This document shows, in pieces, positions 42,622 through 51,790 of a stretch of 64,000 nt of DNA. Every line of letters begins with the position of its first letter. Within the stretch, counting starts at the first letter, position 1. The DNA lies in assembly GCF_018614615.1 (NCBI RefSeq), contig NZ_JAGGOK010000036.1, positions 1-64,000 of the forward strand. The letters are read 5' to 3'. The position numbers and the translations under genes were made by a program. The notes beneath the pieces were generated by a model. The model was not told the origin of the DNA. It saw only the letters and a program-made list of their open reading frames with translations, and searched no databases. This stretch comes from Streptomyces sp. ISL-100 (lineage in GTDB: Bacteria > Actinomycetota > Actinomycetes > Streptomycetales > Streptomycetaceae).

Positions 42622-43878
42622 ATGCATGTGGTGGTCAGCGGGGGCGGGATAGGTGGTCTCACCACCGCCCTGGCCCTCCACGAAGCGGGCATCCGCGCGA
42701 CGGTGCTGGAGCGGACCCGCGAGATCCGGCCGCTCGGTGTGGGGATCAACCTCCAGCCGCACGCGGTCCGCGAGCTCACTGAACTGGGCTTCGCCGACGA
42801 GCTCGCCGCCATCGGCGTACCCACCGCCGACATGGTGTGGGTCGACCGGACCGGCGACCGCCGGCATCACGAGGAGCGCGGCATCGCCCGCGGCTACCGC
42901 TGGCCGCAGTACTCGCTCCACCGCGGTGAGCTCCAGATGATGCTCCTTGGCGCGGTACGCGAGCGGCTCGGCCCGGACGCGGTCCGCACCGGGACGGCCT
43001 TCGAGGGTGTACGCCACACCGCCGACGGGGTACGGGTGCGCGCCACCGTCCGGGAGACCGGTGAGGCGGTGGACATCGCCGGGGATCTGCTCGTCGGTGC
43101 GGACGGCCTGCACTCGGCGGTACGCGCGGGGCTTCACCCGGACGAGGGACCGTTGCACTGGTCCGGAACCATGATGTGGCGCGGGGTCACCGAGACCGAC
43201 GCGTTCCTGACCGGCCGCACGATGATCCACGCCGATGCCGGCCGGGGCGCCCGGGTGATCGCCTACCCGATCAGCCCCAAGGCGGCCGGCCGAGGACGGT
43301 CGCTGACCAACTGGGTCTGCATGGTCTCGGTCGCCGAGCCCCAGCCGCTCGGCGGCGCCGCGGGCTGGAACCGGGCCGGCCGGATCGAGGACGTACTGCC
43401 CCACTTCGCCGACTGGGAGATCGACTGGCTCGACGTGCCCGGGATGCTGACCGGCGCCCGGGACATCCTGGAGTACCCGATGGTCGACCGCGACCCGCTG
43501 CCGAGCTGGGGCGACGGCCGGCTGACGCTCCTGGGCGACGCCGCTCACCCGATGTACCCGGTCGGTGCGAACGGCGCCTCGCAGGCCATCGTCGACGCGC
43601 GGGTCCTCGCGTACGAACTCGCGACGCACGAGGACCCGGTCGCCGCCCTCGGTTCGTACGAGGACAAGCGCCGGGCGGCCACCAGCGCGGTCGTCCTCGC
43701 GAACCGGCAGATGGACCGGTCGAAGCCCAGGAGCGCGACCGGCTCAAGTGCCGCGCTCACCCAGGGCGTTTACACCAAGATCGCCACCACGTACCGGAAC
43801 GCCACCGGTGACGACGTGGCGGACCTCAACGCGCGTGCCTCGCTGCACCCGCCGATCCGCAAGGGAGCACCGACATGA
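42622..43878 (+). CDS. PhzS-like FAD-dependent monooxygenase
   Basis: A 418-aa protein from ATG 42622, where GAGGGGGG lies eight bases upstream; GTG 42604 overlapping the phzG stop is an alternative. FAD motif VVSGGGIGGLTTALALHEAG at the start and GDAAHPMYPVGANGASQAIVDA near residue 300, the latter very close to PhzS. PhzS hydroxylates and decarboxylates phenazine-1-carboxylic acid derivatives, so this enzyme probably puts a hydroxyl on the ring. Ends in an ATGA overlap with the SnoaL-like gene. Confidence 0.85.
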   Translation: MHVVVSGGGIGGLTTALALHEAGIRATVLERTREIRPLGVGINLQPHAVRELTELGFADELAAIGVPTADMVWVDRTGDRRHHEERGIARGYRWPQYSLHRGELQMMLLGAVRERLGPDAVRTGTAFEGVRHTADGVRVRATVRETGEAVDIAGDLLVGADGLHSAVRAGLHPDEGPLHWSGTMMWRGVTETDAFLTGRTMIHADAGRGARVIAYPISPKAAGRGRSLTNWVCMVSVAEPQPLGGAAGWNRAGRIEDVLPHFADWEIDWLDVPGMLTGARDILEYPMVDRDPLPSWGDGRLTLLGDAAHPMYPVGANGASQAIVDARVLAYELATHEDPVAALGSYEDKRRAATSAVVLANRQMDRSKPRSATGSSAALTQGVYTKIATTYRNATGDDVADLNARASLHPPIRKGAPT

Positions 43879-44234
43879 CAGTCAAGCCAGTCACACCCGA
43901 GCCCACGGACGTGACCTCGACGTACTACGCGGCGTGGAAGGCCAAGGACTTCGACACCCTGCGCTCGGTGCTCGCCGAGACCGTGGACTTCATCGGCCCG
44001 TACGGCAGCGCGACCAGCGCCGACGAGTTCCGCGCGAAGATCGAAGTGGCCTCGGAGATCAACACCGACATCGTCGTCAAGAAGGTCTTCAGCGACGGAC
44101 CCGACGTGCTCACCTGGTTCGAGATGCACACCAGCGTCGCCGGGCCCGTCCAGGTGGCCACCTGGAGCCATGTCGTGGACGGCAAGATCGCCCGCCAGCG
44201 GGTGGCCTTCGACCCGCGCCCGATCACCGGCTAG
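43875..44234 (+). CDS. SnoaL-like / NTF2-fold protein
   Basis: A 119-aa protein starting by ATGA overlap with the monooxygenase gene. TSTYYAAWKAKDFDTLRSVL and the later beta-strand pattern (VLTWFEMHTSVAGP, HVVDGKIARQRVAFD) fit the nuclear-transport-factor-2 fold of SnoaL-like cyclases, isomerases and hydroxylase partners. It is distinct from PhzB in sequence. It may tailor or protect a phenazine intermediate. Last gene of the rightward operon. Confidence 0.7.
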   Translation: MTVKPVTPEPTDVTSTYYAAWKAKDFDTLRSVLAETVDFIGPYGSATSADEFRAKIEVASEINTDIVVKKVFSDGPDVLTWFEMHTSVAGPVQVATWSHVVDGKIARQRVAFDPRPITG

Positions 44235-44326
44235 CGGTCCGTCCGGGTGTGGTCCCGCCACCGCCGTGGCGGAGCCGCACCCGGTGTCGGGGCCCCGCCA
44301 CCGGCCCCCGAACAGCCCTCTTGTGA

Positions 44327-44344
44327 CGGGACAACCACAGTCCC
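44327..44344 (+). promoter_or_regulatory. CGGGACAAC box upstream of the IS701-like gene
   Basis: CGGGACAAC at 44327-44335 lies in a short inverted repeat GGGAC-AACCACA-GTCCC. The same 9-mer occurs at 51738 and, inverted, at 40119. It sits about 110 bp before the GTG at 44448, a plausible operator or activator site. Confidence 0.4.
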
Positions 44345-44447
44345 GCGCAAGTGAGTGGCGCCTGCACCTCGTCCCCGACCCCGCGCGCGGCCAGGCTTTT
44401 GAAGGCGCTCAAGAGAGTTGCCTGGGCAGTGCATGGAGGGGGTTTCT

Positions 44448-45677
44448 GTGAGCGTTCAGGCTGACAGGATCATGGCTGTACGAGACAGCTGGGACGTAGG
44501 GGATACGCGAGAGGTACGTGGGGCGCGGGACCACCGCCCGGGGCCTGAGCGGCTCGGGGCATTGGCGGTGAGATCCGAGCGCGAACTCGTGCTCCGGGAT
44601 CTGAGCACGGCCCTGTTCGCCTCACTCCCCCGCCGGGACCAGCGACGCAAGGGCGAGCAGTATCTGCGCGGTCTGCTGGCCGCGCAGGGCCGCAGGTCCA
44701 TCCGGAACGTCGCGGTCTGCCTCGGCGACCCGACACTGGAACAGAGCCTGCACCACTTCATCTGCAGCTCCACCTGGGACTGGATGCCGGTGCGCGAGGC
44801 ACTGGCCGACTGGCTCGACCAGGCCATCGGCCCGCTGGCCTGGGTGGTGCGGCAGATGTCGATACCGAAGTCCGGCCGGCACTCGGTGGGCGTGGGCCGC
44901 GGCTTCGACGTACACCGGGACCAGACCTTCGACGGGCAGCAGGCGTTCGGCGTGTGGTCCGCCTCCGAGCAGGCCAGTGCACCGGTGAACTGGCGGCTGC
45001 TGCTGGAAGAGGCACAGGGCGAGACGCAGGAGGAGTGCGCCGCCTCGGCGGCCCTGGACTTCGCCCGTCTCTACGACGCTTCCCGCCGTCCCGTCGTACT
45101 CGACACGCCCACCAGGGACCCGGAGGCCACGATCCGGCGCTTCAGCGACGCCGGTGTGCCCGTGCTCGTACGCCTGCACGGCACCGCTCGGCTCACGGTC
45201 CGCGAAGCGGCCATGCCCGGATACGGTCAGGGCGCGCACCCGGCCCAGCGGATCCTCGACGCCGTCAAGGGGCTGCGCAGGCCCACCGGATGGCTCGACC
45301 CGGCGGCGCCCTCCGGCGTACGGCAGGTGCCGGCCGTGAAGGTGCGCGTGGGGCTGCCGAGCACCGAGGAGGGCCCGGGGCGTGGGCTCGTACTCCTCGG
45401 GGAGTGGGAAAACCCCCGGCGTCCCCCCACCCGGATGTGGGTCACGAACATGGCCGGGGCGCCCGCGTCGGCGCTGCTGCGTCTGACGAAGCTCTCCGAC
45501 CGGGTGGGGCGGGACCTGTCGGGCTTCGGCGACCGCGCCGGGCTGCGGGACTTCGTGGGGCGGTCCCTGCGGGGCTGGCACTGCCACACCACGCTGGCGT
45601 CCGCGGCACACGCCGTGGAGGTGCTGACGGCGAGCCGCCGCGGCGGCGAGCGCTACGTTCCCGGGATCCCGGCCTGA
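44448..45677 (+). CDS. Domesticated IS701-family transposase-like protein
   Basis: A 409-aa protein from GTG 44448, with GGAGGGGG five bases upstream. The core is that of IS701-type DDE proteins: RRKGEQYLRGLLAAQGRRSI, LHHFICSSTWDWMPVREALA, PKSGRHSVGVGRGF. Where active IS701 transposases have W...DDTGFPKKG, this one reads VVRQMSIPKSG, so the first catalytic Asp is gone. The second (DAGYG-type) motif is DTPTRD. No inverted repeats are evident. A fixed, catalytically dead copy inside a gene cluster suggests a DNA-binding regulator. Overlaps convergently with the next gene by 25 bp. Confidence 0.7.
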   Translation: MSVQADRIMAVRDSWDVGDTREVRGARDHRPGPERLGALAVRSERELVLRDLSTALFASLPRRDQRRKGEQYLRGLLAAQGRRSIRNVAVCLGDPTLEQSLHHFICSSTWDWMPVREALADWLDQAIGPLAWVVRQMSIPKSGRHSVGVGRGFDVHRDQTFDGQQAFGVWSASEQASAPVNWRLLLEEAQGETQEECAASAALDFARLYDASRRPVVLDTPTRDPEATIRRFSDAGVPVLVRLHGTARLTVREAAMPGYGQGAHPAQRILDAVKGLRRPTGWLDPAAPSGVRQVPAVKVRVGLPSTEEGPGRGLVLLGEWENPRRPPTRMWVTNMAGAPASALLRLTKLSDRVGRDLSGFGDRAGLRDFVGRSLRGWHCHTTLASAAHAVEVLTASRRGGERYVPGIPA

Positions 45678-47626
45678 GGGTCCGACTCGCGCTGTCGCCG
45701 CAGGACGTCCCGGGCGCGCAACAGCCGCAGTGCGAGCTGCACTTCGAGCGCCCGTGCGGGCTTCTGCCAGCCGGGGCCGAGCAGGTCGGTGATCCGGTCG
45801 AGCCGGCGCGCGACCGTGTTGGGGTGGACGTGCAGGTCCTCGGCCGCGCGGGTCGGGCTGTTGCCGGAGGTGAAGTAGGCCTCGATGGTCGGGACGAGGG
45901 CGGTGGTGCGCCGGGCGTCGTGGTCGAGCACCGGACCGATGGCCGAGGAGACGAATCCGTCGACGTCGTGGTCGTTGGAGAGCAGCAGCCCGAGGAAGCC
46001 GAGATCGCTCATCGACGCGGCGCTGCCGACACCGTCCAGGGCGATCAGGGCGTCGAGGCAGCGCAGCGACTCCTGGTACACCTTGGCGACGGCGGCGAGC
46101 CCGTCGGCGGGACCCGACGCGCCGACCGTGACGGGCCGCCCCAGCAACGGCGACAGTTCGTCGGAGACGGCCCGGGCGGCGGCCGAGGCGTCCGAGCCCG
46201 GCAGCAACAGCACGATGCACCCGCCCTGGACCGTCTTGAGCCCGGAGTGCCGGTAGGCGTAGGAGGAGGCCCAGACCACCGCCTTGCCGTGCTCCCCGCC
46301 CTCGGGACGGGCCAGCACGACGACGTACGAGCCGTCCGGATCGATGCCCGACTGCCATGCCCGGTGGGTGAGTTGGCGTGGTGCCCGCAGCGGTGCGGCG
46401 AGCAGGTCGTCGAAGAGCTCGTCACGCACCGGACCCGCGGCCACGGCCGTACTGCGCTGGATCACCAGCAGCAGCGCGACGATCTGCCCGACGAAGCCGA
46501 AGAACCGCTCGGCCTCGGGGGCCGGCGGCTGCGCGGCCTTGAGCAGTACGACTCCGAGATCCTCGGCCCCGGCCGCGACAGGCGTCGCCCACAGGTTCTC
46601 GGAGAGGGCGCTCGGAGAGCCGGCGGCACGCGCCTCCAGCGCGGCCCGGCCCGTCAGCGCCTCCTTGAAGTCCTCGGCCTCCGCGAACCCCTCCCCCTGG
46701 GCGTCGGAGCCGGTGGACGCCAGGATCTGCCCCTGCGGGTCGCCCACCGCGAGCGTCGCGCCCAGCGCGTCGGCCGCCGTCCGCACGATGTCCTGGAGAT
46801 CCCCGCCGTCGAGCACCTGGGCGATCAGCCGGGACTGGACTTCGTTGAGATACGCCATGCGCGCGATGCTGCCCCGCGCCTTGAACCCCTCCGACTCCAG
46901 TTCGGCGATCTCTGTCTGCGTACGGTCCAGGAGCCTGGCCTTCTCCAGGGCGACCGACGCGAAATCCGCCAGGGAACGCATCACGCTGATCTCGTCGGGC
47001 GTGAAGTGGCGTACGACACGGTCCGCGCCGTACAGCGCCCCGGTGGGCGCGCTGCCCTGGAAGATGGGCACCGCCATGATGGCGTGCAGACCCTCGGCGC
47101 GTACGACCTCGTCGACCTCCTCCCGGTGCGGTATCCGGTCGTCGTTGAGGTAGTCCGAGGTCCAGAACGGCGCGCCCTTGTCCTGCGCCATCTCGCCCAG
47201 GCCATGGCTCTCCTGCACCACGAGCCCGACGTTGAGCGCGGTCGTGTCACCGTCCGAGCTGTGGATGTACGAGCCGCCCTCGGACTTGCGCAGACTGATG
47301 TACGCCATGTCGAAGCCGAGCAGCCTGCGGGCCCGGCTGGTGATGACCTTCAGCAGGGTGTCGGGGTCGTACGGCGCGGTCATGTCGTGGACCGTGTCGA
47401 CCAGGGCGGCCATGACCGCCTCCCGCTGGCGGCGCTGGTTGGCCGAGGCGTGGATGCCCATCGCCAACTGGGTCGCCCGCTCCAGCTCGGCGAGCTGCTC
47501 CGGGGGCAGTTTCTGCCGCCGGCCACGCTGCAACAACTCCTGGAAGTGACCCGGCGGTGACTCCTGTGCGAGCAGCTCCAGAACTGCCACCGCCGGGGCG
47601 TCGGTCAACGCCTCGTCCTTCGCCAT
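45653..47626 (-). CDS. GAF-domain regulator with PucR-type C-terminal helix-turn-helix
   Basis: A 657-aa protein. Residues about 70-235 form a GAF domain (DPDTLLKVITSRARRLLGFD to FTPDEISVMRSLADFASVAL), a helix links to a second sensory region (270-390), and the C-terminus holds the PucR/CdaR helix-turn-helix, AYFTSGNSPTRAAEDLHVHP with NTVARRLDRI. Such proteins are usually activators of adjacent genes in response to a small ligand. It is divergent from the methyltransferase gene, and the 231-bp gap carries an inverted GTTGTCCG/CGGACAAC repeat. Candidate pathway-specific regulator of the phenazine cluster. Confidence 0.8.
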   Translation of the reverse strand: MAKDEALTDAPAVAVLELLAQESPPGHFQELLQRGRRQKLPPEQLAELERATQLAMGIHASANQRRQREAVMAALVDTVHDMTAPYDPDTLLKVITSRARRLLGFDMAYISLRKSEGGSYIHSSDGDTTALNVGLVVQESHGLGEMAQDKGAPFWTSDYLNDDRIPHREEVDEVVRAEGLHAIMAVPIFQGSAPTGALYGADRVVRHFTPDEISVMRSLADFASVALEKARLLDRTQTEIAELESEGFKARGSIARMAYLNEVQSRLIAQVLDGGDLQDIVRTAADALGATLAVGDPQGQILASTGSDAQGEGFAEAEDFKEALTGRAALEARAAGSPSALSENLWATPVAAGAEDLGVVLLKAAQPPAPEAERFFGFVGQIVALLLVIQRSTAVAAGPVRDELFDDLLAAPLRAPRQLTHRAWQSGIDPDGSYVVVLARPEGGEHGKAVVWASSYAYRHSGLKTVQGGCIVLLLPGSDASAAARAVSDELSPLLGRPVTVGASGPADGLAAVAKVYQESLRCLDALIALDGVGSAASMSDLGFLGLLLSNDHDVDGFVSSAIGPVLDHDARRTTALVPTIEAYFTSGNSPTRAAEDLHVHPNTVARRLDRITDLLGPGWQKPARALEVQLALRLLRARDVLRRQRESDPQAGIPGT

Positions 47627-47762
47627 GATGCTTCCCCCGTGCTCTCGGCCGGCTCGCCCACCTTCGTGGGAACGTATGTTTCTTCATAAGATGGGTCAAG
47701 TTGCTGACCTGCGTGTTTACGGGGTGAGTGTGGCCTCGCCATCACTTGCGGGCGGTGTGTTG

Positions 47763-47803
47763 TTGTCCGGCCACCTTCCGAGTGCCGACCGGCTCGGACA
47801 ACG
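47763..47803. promoter_or_regulatory. Inverted GTTGTCCG / CGGACAAC in a divergent promoter
   Basis: GTTGTCCG (47763-47770) and CGGACAAC (47796-47803) are a perfect 8-bp inverted repeat with 25 bp between. They resemble the CGGGACAAC boxes elsewhere in the cluster and lie between the GAF/PucR-type regulator gene and the methyltransferase gene. Confidence 0.45.
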
Positions 47804-47857
47804 ATTTCAGGAGGGCGTCGTGATGAACGGCGCCCATCAGCGTGAAACGGGGGCCAG

Positions 47858-48586
47858 ATGACCGGACTCACCGGAATCAACGACTACAAACGGTCGCTCG
47901 AGCGGAGCCGGGCAGCACTCACGCGCAAGGACCGGCCACGGACCTTCACCATGGCGGGCCGCGAGTGGGATCTGCTGGACGAGGTGTTCGCACCGACGTT
48001 CTCGGCGTCGACCGGGGTGGCCATGGAACTGCTCGGCCTCACCGAAACGCCCACGGTGCCCCGCCGCGGCTCGTTCCTGGAGATCGGGTGCGGCACCGGC
48101 ATCATCGCGGTGACCGCCGCGCTCACGGGCTGCGACCGTGTGACCGCCCTCGACATCAGCGAAGCGGCCGTACGGAACACCGCGATGAACGCGGCGCGGC
48201 ACGGGGTGAGCGACCGTCTGCGGGCGGTGCACAGCGACCTGTTCGACGAGCTCGCGGCAGGGGAGAGCGGCGGTGAGCGGTTCGACACCGTCTACTGGCA
48301 CTCGAACTTCGTACTGGCTCCGCCCGCCTACCACTACAAGACGGTGCACGAACGCGCCTACGTGGACCCCGGCTACCGGGCCCACCGCCGCTTTCTCGCC
48401 GACGCCCCCTCGTACGTGGCCGACGGGGGCGCGATCCTGCTGCACTTCAGCGACCGCGGTGACCTCGCGTCGCTGCACGCGATCGCCGAGGAGTGCGGAC
48501 GCGACCTGCGGGTGCTGCGCAGCCGCCCGGTCCGTGAGGGCGAGGAGACCGTCGAGCACATTCTCTTCGAGATCACCGTCCACTGA
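47858..48586 (+). CDS. Class I SAM-dependent methyltransferase
   Basis: A 242-aa protein with SAM motif FLEIGCGTGIIAVTAAL (about residue 73) and motif II DRVTALDISEAAVRNTAMNA, similar to HemK/PrmC-like methyltransferases. Where those have NPPY this one reads YWHSNF, so it does not methylate a glutamine in the PrmC way; O-, N- or C-methylation of a small molecule is more likely. It lies 15 bp before the PabAB-like gene and is probably co-transcribed with it. Tailoring of a phenazine or of a second, aminochorismate-derived product are both possible. Confidence 0.75.
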   Translation: MTGLTGINDYKRSLERSRAALTRKDRPRTFTMAGREWDLLDEVFAPTFSASTGVAMELLGLTETPTVPRRGSFLEIGCGTGIIAVTAALTGCDRVTALDISEAAVRNTAMNAARHGVSDRLRAVHSDLFDELAAGESGGERFDTVYWHSNFVLAPPAYHYKTVHERAYVDPGYRAHRRFLADAPSYVADGGAILLHFSDRGDLASLHAIAEECGRDLRVLRSRPVREGEETVEHILFEITVH

Positions 48587-48601
48587 ACTGCGAAAGAACC
48601 C

Positions 48602-50743
48602 GTGCGAACTCTTCTGATAGACAACTACGACTCTTTCACATTCAACCTGTACCACTACCTCGCCGAGGTGAGCGGGGCCGAGACCGTGGTCATCCGTAAC
48701 GACGACCCCGCATGGGATCCGGCCCGGCTCGCGGAATTCGACAATGTGGTGCTGTCTCCCGGGCCCGGAACCCCGGCCCGCGCGGCCGACTTCGGCATCT
48801 GCGGGGACATCGTCAAGAACGGCGGCATCCCTCTGCTCGGCGTCTGTCTCGGGCATCAGGGGGTGGCGCTGCTGCACGGCGGCACGATCGCCCGGGCTCC
48901 GGAGCCGCGGCACGGCCGGACCTCGCCCGTACTCCACGACGGAACCGGTCTGTTCCGCGGCATCCCCTCGCCCTTCGAAGTGGTGCGCTACCACTCGCTG
49001 ACGGTGACGGACCTGCCCGACGAGCTGGAGGGCACCGCCTGGACGCCGGACGGTGTCCTGATGGGGCTGAGGCACCGGCACCGGCCGATGTGGGGACTCC
49101 AGTTCCACCCCGAGTCGATACTCACGCAGTACGGACATGAACTCCTCGCCAACTTCATGGACTTGAGCCGCCAGTGGCACGCGGACCGAGGCTCAGTACC
49201 CTCTCGTACGCCGATACCTGCCGCCCCTGCGAAGACGCCCGGCGCCCACCCGGAGTTGCCCGCGAGCGACGAGGTGCGCCGGCTGCGCGTCGTGGTGGAA
49301 CGCACGCCGACCGGCTGGGCCGACGAGGCCGCCTTCCACCGGCTGTTCGGCGCGAGTGAGAACGCCTTCTGGCTGGACAGCAGCAGGACCGACGCCGACT
49401 CCGGCCGGTTCTCCGTCATGGGTGACGCGGCGGGCCCGCTCGCGCGGGTGGCCAAGGCCGATGTGTGGAGCCACACCGTCACCGTGCACTCGGCCACCGG
49501 CTCCGAGATCATCACGGGCGGCTTCCTCGACTGGCTCGGCCGCGACCTCGAAGGAATGCGCACCGAACTCCCCCTCGTCCCCTTCGACTTCACCCTCGGC
49601 TGGGTCGGCTACCTCGGCTACGAACTGAAGGCGCAGTGCGGCGGCGACGCGGCCCATCAGGCCCAGGACGCCGACGCCACCATGGTGTTCGCCGATCGCG
49701 CGGTGGTCCTGGACCACGCCACGGGCACCACGTATCTGCTGGCGCTGGCCGAGGACGGTGACGAGACGGCGGCCCGTGCCTGGCTGCGTACCGCCGCCCG
49801 GACGCTGGAGTCGATCGCGGGCGAGCCCGCCGGGGTGCCGGACGCGCCCGCCGCACTCGCCGAGATCCGGCTGCGGCACGACCGCGACGCGTACCTGCGG
49901 CTGATCGACACCTGCCGGCAGGAGATCACGGCGGGTGAGACGTACGAGGTCTGCCTCACCAACCTCGCCGAGGCCGAAGTGGACCTGGACCCCTGGCAGG
50001 CGTACCGCGCACTGCGCCGCTTCAGCCCGGCTCCGTATGCCGCGCTGCTGCGCTTCGGGCAGCAGTCCGTACTCAGCACCTCGCCCGAGCGCTTCCTGCG
50101 CATCGCCGCGGACGGCACCGCCTCCTCCAAGCCGATCAAGGGCACCCGGCCGCGCGGCGCGAGCGCGGAGCAGGACGCGGCAACCGTCGCGGACCTGCGC
50201 TCGGACGAGAAGGACCGGGCGGAGAACCTGATGATCGTCGACCTGGTGCGCAACGACCTCGGCCGGCATGCCGAGCTGGGATCGGTGGAGGTCACCAACC
50301 TCTTCGACGTCGAAACGTACGCGACCGTGCATCAGCTGGTGAGTACGGTACGGGCCAGGCTGCGCCCGGACAGCGGCGCTGTGGACTGTGTGCGGGCCGC
50401 GTTCCCCGCGGGCTCGATGACAGGCGCCCCGAAGATCCGCACCATGCAGATCATCGACCGTCTGGAGGCCGGACCTCGCGGGGTCTACTCCGGTGCCATC
50501 GGGTACTTCTCACTGTCCGGCGCCGCGGACCTGAGCGTCGCCATCCGTACGGCGGTGCTCACCCCGGGCCGCGTCCGCTACGGGGTCGGCGGGGCGATCG
50601 TCGCGCTGTCGGATCCGGAGGCCGAGTTCGAGGAGACGGCCGTCAAGTCGGCCCCGCTGCTGATGCTCACCGGGGCCGGATTCCCCGGCCGCCGCGAGAC
50701 GTCCGAGCCCAGCCGCAGCGGCGGAGCAGCCACGGGTCAGTGA
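48602..50743 (+). CDS. pabAB: Aminodeoxychorismate synthase, PabA-PabB fusion
   Basis: A 713-aa fusion with the amidotransferase first (residues 1-190: LLIDNYDSFTFNLYHYLAEV, GVCLGHQGVAL with the Cys nucleophile, LQFHPESILT) and the chorismate-binding half second (ENLMIVDLVRNDLG, FPAGSMTGAPKIRTM). The motif PIKGTRPRG carries the Lys that marks PabB-type enzymes, as against PIAGT in anthranilate synthase and PISGT in PhzE here. It makes 4-amino-4-deoxychorismate. No lyase (PabC) gene is adjacent. It may supply a p-aminobenzoate-type unit or give folate backup. GTG start, 15 bp after the methyltransferase. Confidence 0.85.
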   Translation: MRTLLIDNYDSFTFNLYHYLAEVSGAETVVIRNDDPAWDPARLAEFDNVVLSPGPGTPARAADFGICGDIVKNGGIPLLGVCLGHQGVALLHGGTIARAPEPRHGRTSPVLHDGTGLFRGIPSPFEVVRYHSLTVTDLPDELEGTAWTPDGVLMGLRHRHRPMWGLQFHPESILTQYGHELLANFMDLSRQWHADRGSVPSRTPIPAAPAKTPGAHPELPASDEVRRLRVVVERTPTGWADEAAFHRLFGASENAFWLDSSRTDADSGRFSVMGDAAGPLARVAKADVWSHTVTVHSATGSEIITGGFLDWLGRDLEGMRTELPLVPFDFTLGWVGYLGYELKAQCGGDAAHQAQDADATMVFADRAVVLDHATGTTYLLALAEDGDETAARAWLRTAARTLESIAGEPAGVPDAPAALAEIRLRHDRDAYLRLIDTCRQEITAGETYEVCLTNLAEAEVDLDPWQAYRALRRFSPAPYAALLRFGQQSVLSTSPERFLRIAADGTASSKPIKGTRPRGASAEQDAATVADLRSDEKDRAENLMIVDLVRNDLGRHAELGSVEVTNLFDVETYATVHQLVSTVRARLRPDSGAVDCVRAAFPAGSMTGAPKIRTMQIIDRLEAGPRGVYSGAIGYFSLSGAADLSVAIRTAVLTPGRVRYGVGGAIVALSDPEAEFEETAVKSAPLLMLTGAGFPGRRETSEPSRSGGAATGQ

Positions 50744-51690
50744 GCGGACCGCAGGCCGTGGCCGGTGCGGGCGCCCTGCCGCAGCAGTTCGGCGGGGCCC
50801 AGCTCCCGAAGGCGGCCGACGAGCCGGCCGAGCAGCCGCTCCGTCTCCGGGTCGTCCGGTGTGTAGATCCACATCTTGGTGTCGGGGGCGGAGGCCAGCG
50901 CGAAACCGGTCGCGATCACGCTGATCTCGTCACCGTCGACGGTCCAGAACGACTTGCGCCGGGTGACGGACGAGGCGACCTCGTGCCGGGCCCATATCTC
51001 GGCGAAGCGCCCACTCGCCTCGGTGAGCTGCCGGATGAACCCGGTCCAGTGCGGGTCCCCCAGGCGGCGGCCCGACTCCGCCCGCAACTGGGCGACCATG
51101 AAGGAGATCTCGCGCTCCCACTCGACGAGCGGCTGAAGATGCTCCTCGGCGGTGAACAGATGCCACAGCACATTACGGTCCGCCGGCGGCAGCAGTGCCA
51201 GCCCGGGATCGAGCGCCGCGTACGCGTCGTTGAAGGCGAGCACGTCGTAGCGGGCCGTCACGATGCTCGCCGGAAGCGGGGTCAGGGCATCGAGGATGGT
51301 CTGCTGCTCCGGCGGCTGCGGCTGACCCGCTGAAGCGTCGAGGGGCACGCTGGGGATGTCCGCGAGCCGGTAGAGATGATCCCGCTCGGTCCGGTCGAGC
51401 CGCAGCGTCCGGGCGATCGCGTCGAGCACCTGGACGCTGGGGTTGATGCGCCGGCCCTGTTCCAGCCACGTGTACCAGGCGACTCCGATGCCGGAGAGCT
51501 GGGCCACCTCCTCGCGGCGCAGCCCCGGCGTACGCCGCCTGGTGCCGGGCGAGATCCCCGCCTCCTCCGGGGTGATGCGCTCCCGGCGGAGCCTGAGAAA
51601 CGCGCCCAGTTCGGAGCGCCGCACGGCCTCGCCGGCTGCGGAACCGCTGGTGGGGCCGTACGCGGAGTGGGGATCGTCGGGCGTCACCAC
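50737..51690 (-). CDS. XRE-family regulator with MmyB-like ligand-binding domain
   Basis: A 317-aa protein from GTG 51690 (GTG 51687 is equally possible). Helix-turn-helix at about residues 40-75 (TPGLRREEVAQLSGIGVAWY, followed by TWLEQGRRINPS). The C-terminal part with RYDVLAFNDAYAALDP, NVLWHLFTAEEH and PDTKMWIYTPDD is the MmyB-like domain found in Streptomyces regulators. It overlaps convergently with the pabAB stop by 7 bp and is divergent from the MFS gene, with an inverted repeat between them. Likely controls the exporter. Confidence 0.85.
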   Translation of the reverse strand: MVTPDDPHSAYGPTSGSAAGEAVRRSELGAFLRLRRERITPEEAGISPGTRRRTPGLRREEVAQLSGIGVAWYTWLEQGRRINPSVQVLDAIARTLRLDRTERDHLYRLADIPSVPLDASAGQPQPPEQQTILDALTPLPASIVTARYDVLAFNDAYAALDPGLALLPPADRNVLWHLFTAEEHLQPLVEWEREISFMVAQLRAESGRRLGDPHWTGFIRQLTEASGRFAEIWARHEVASSVTRRKSFWTVDGDEISVIATGFALASAPDTKMWIYTPDDPETERLLGRLVGRLRELGPAELLRQGARTGHGLRSAH

Positions 51691-51721
51691 CCCAGTGTGC
51701 GGGACGGCCGCACAGCGCAGC

Positions 51722-51756
51722 CAGATACCCCCAGTACCGGGACAACTGGATATCTG
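51722..51756. promoter_or_regulatory. Operator-like repeat between XRE and MFS genes
   Basis: CAGATACCCCCAGT (51722-51735) and ACTGGATATCTG (51745-51756) form an imperfect inverted repeat (CAGATA/TATCTG outer arms, CCAGT/ACTGG inner arms). CGGGACAAC at 51738-51746 overlaps its centre. Good candidate for autoregulation by the XRE protein and control of the exporter. Confidence 0.55.
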
Positions 51757-51790
51757 GCAGCGGAATCTGACTACCAGGATCATCGCCGTC

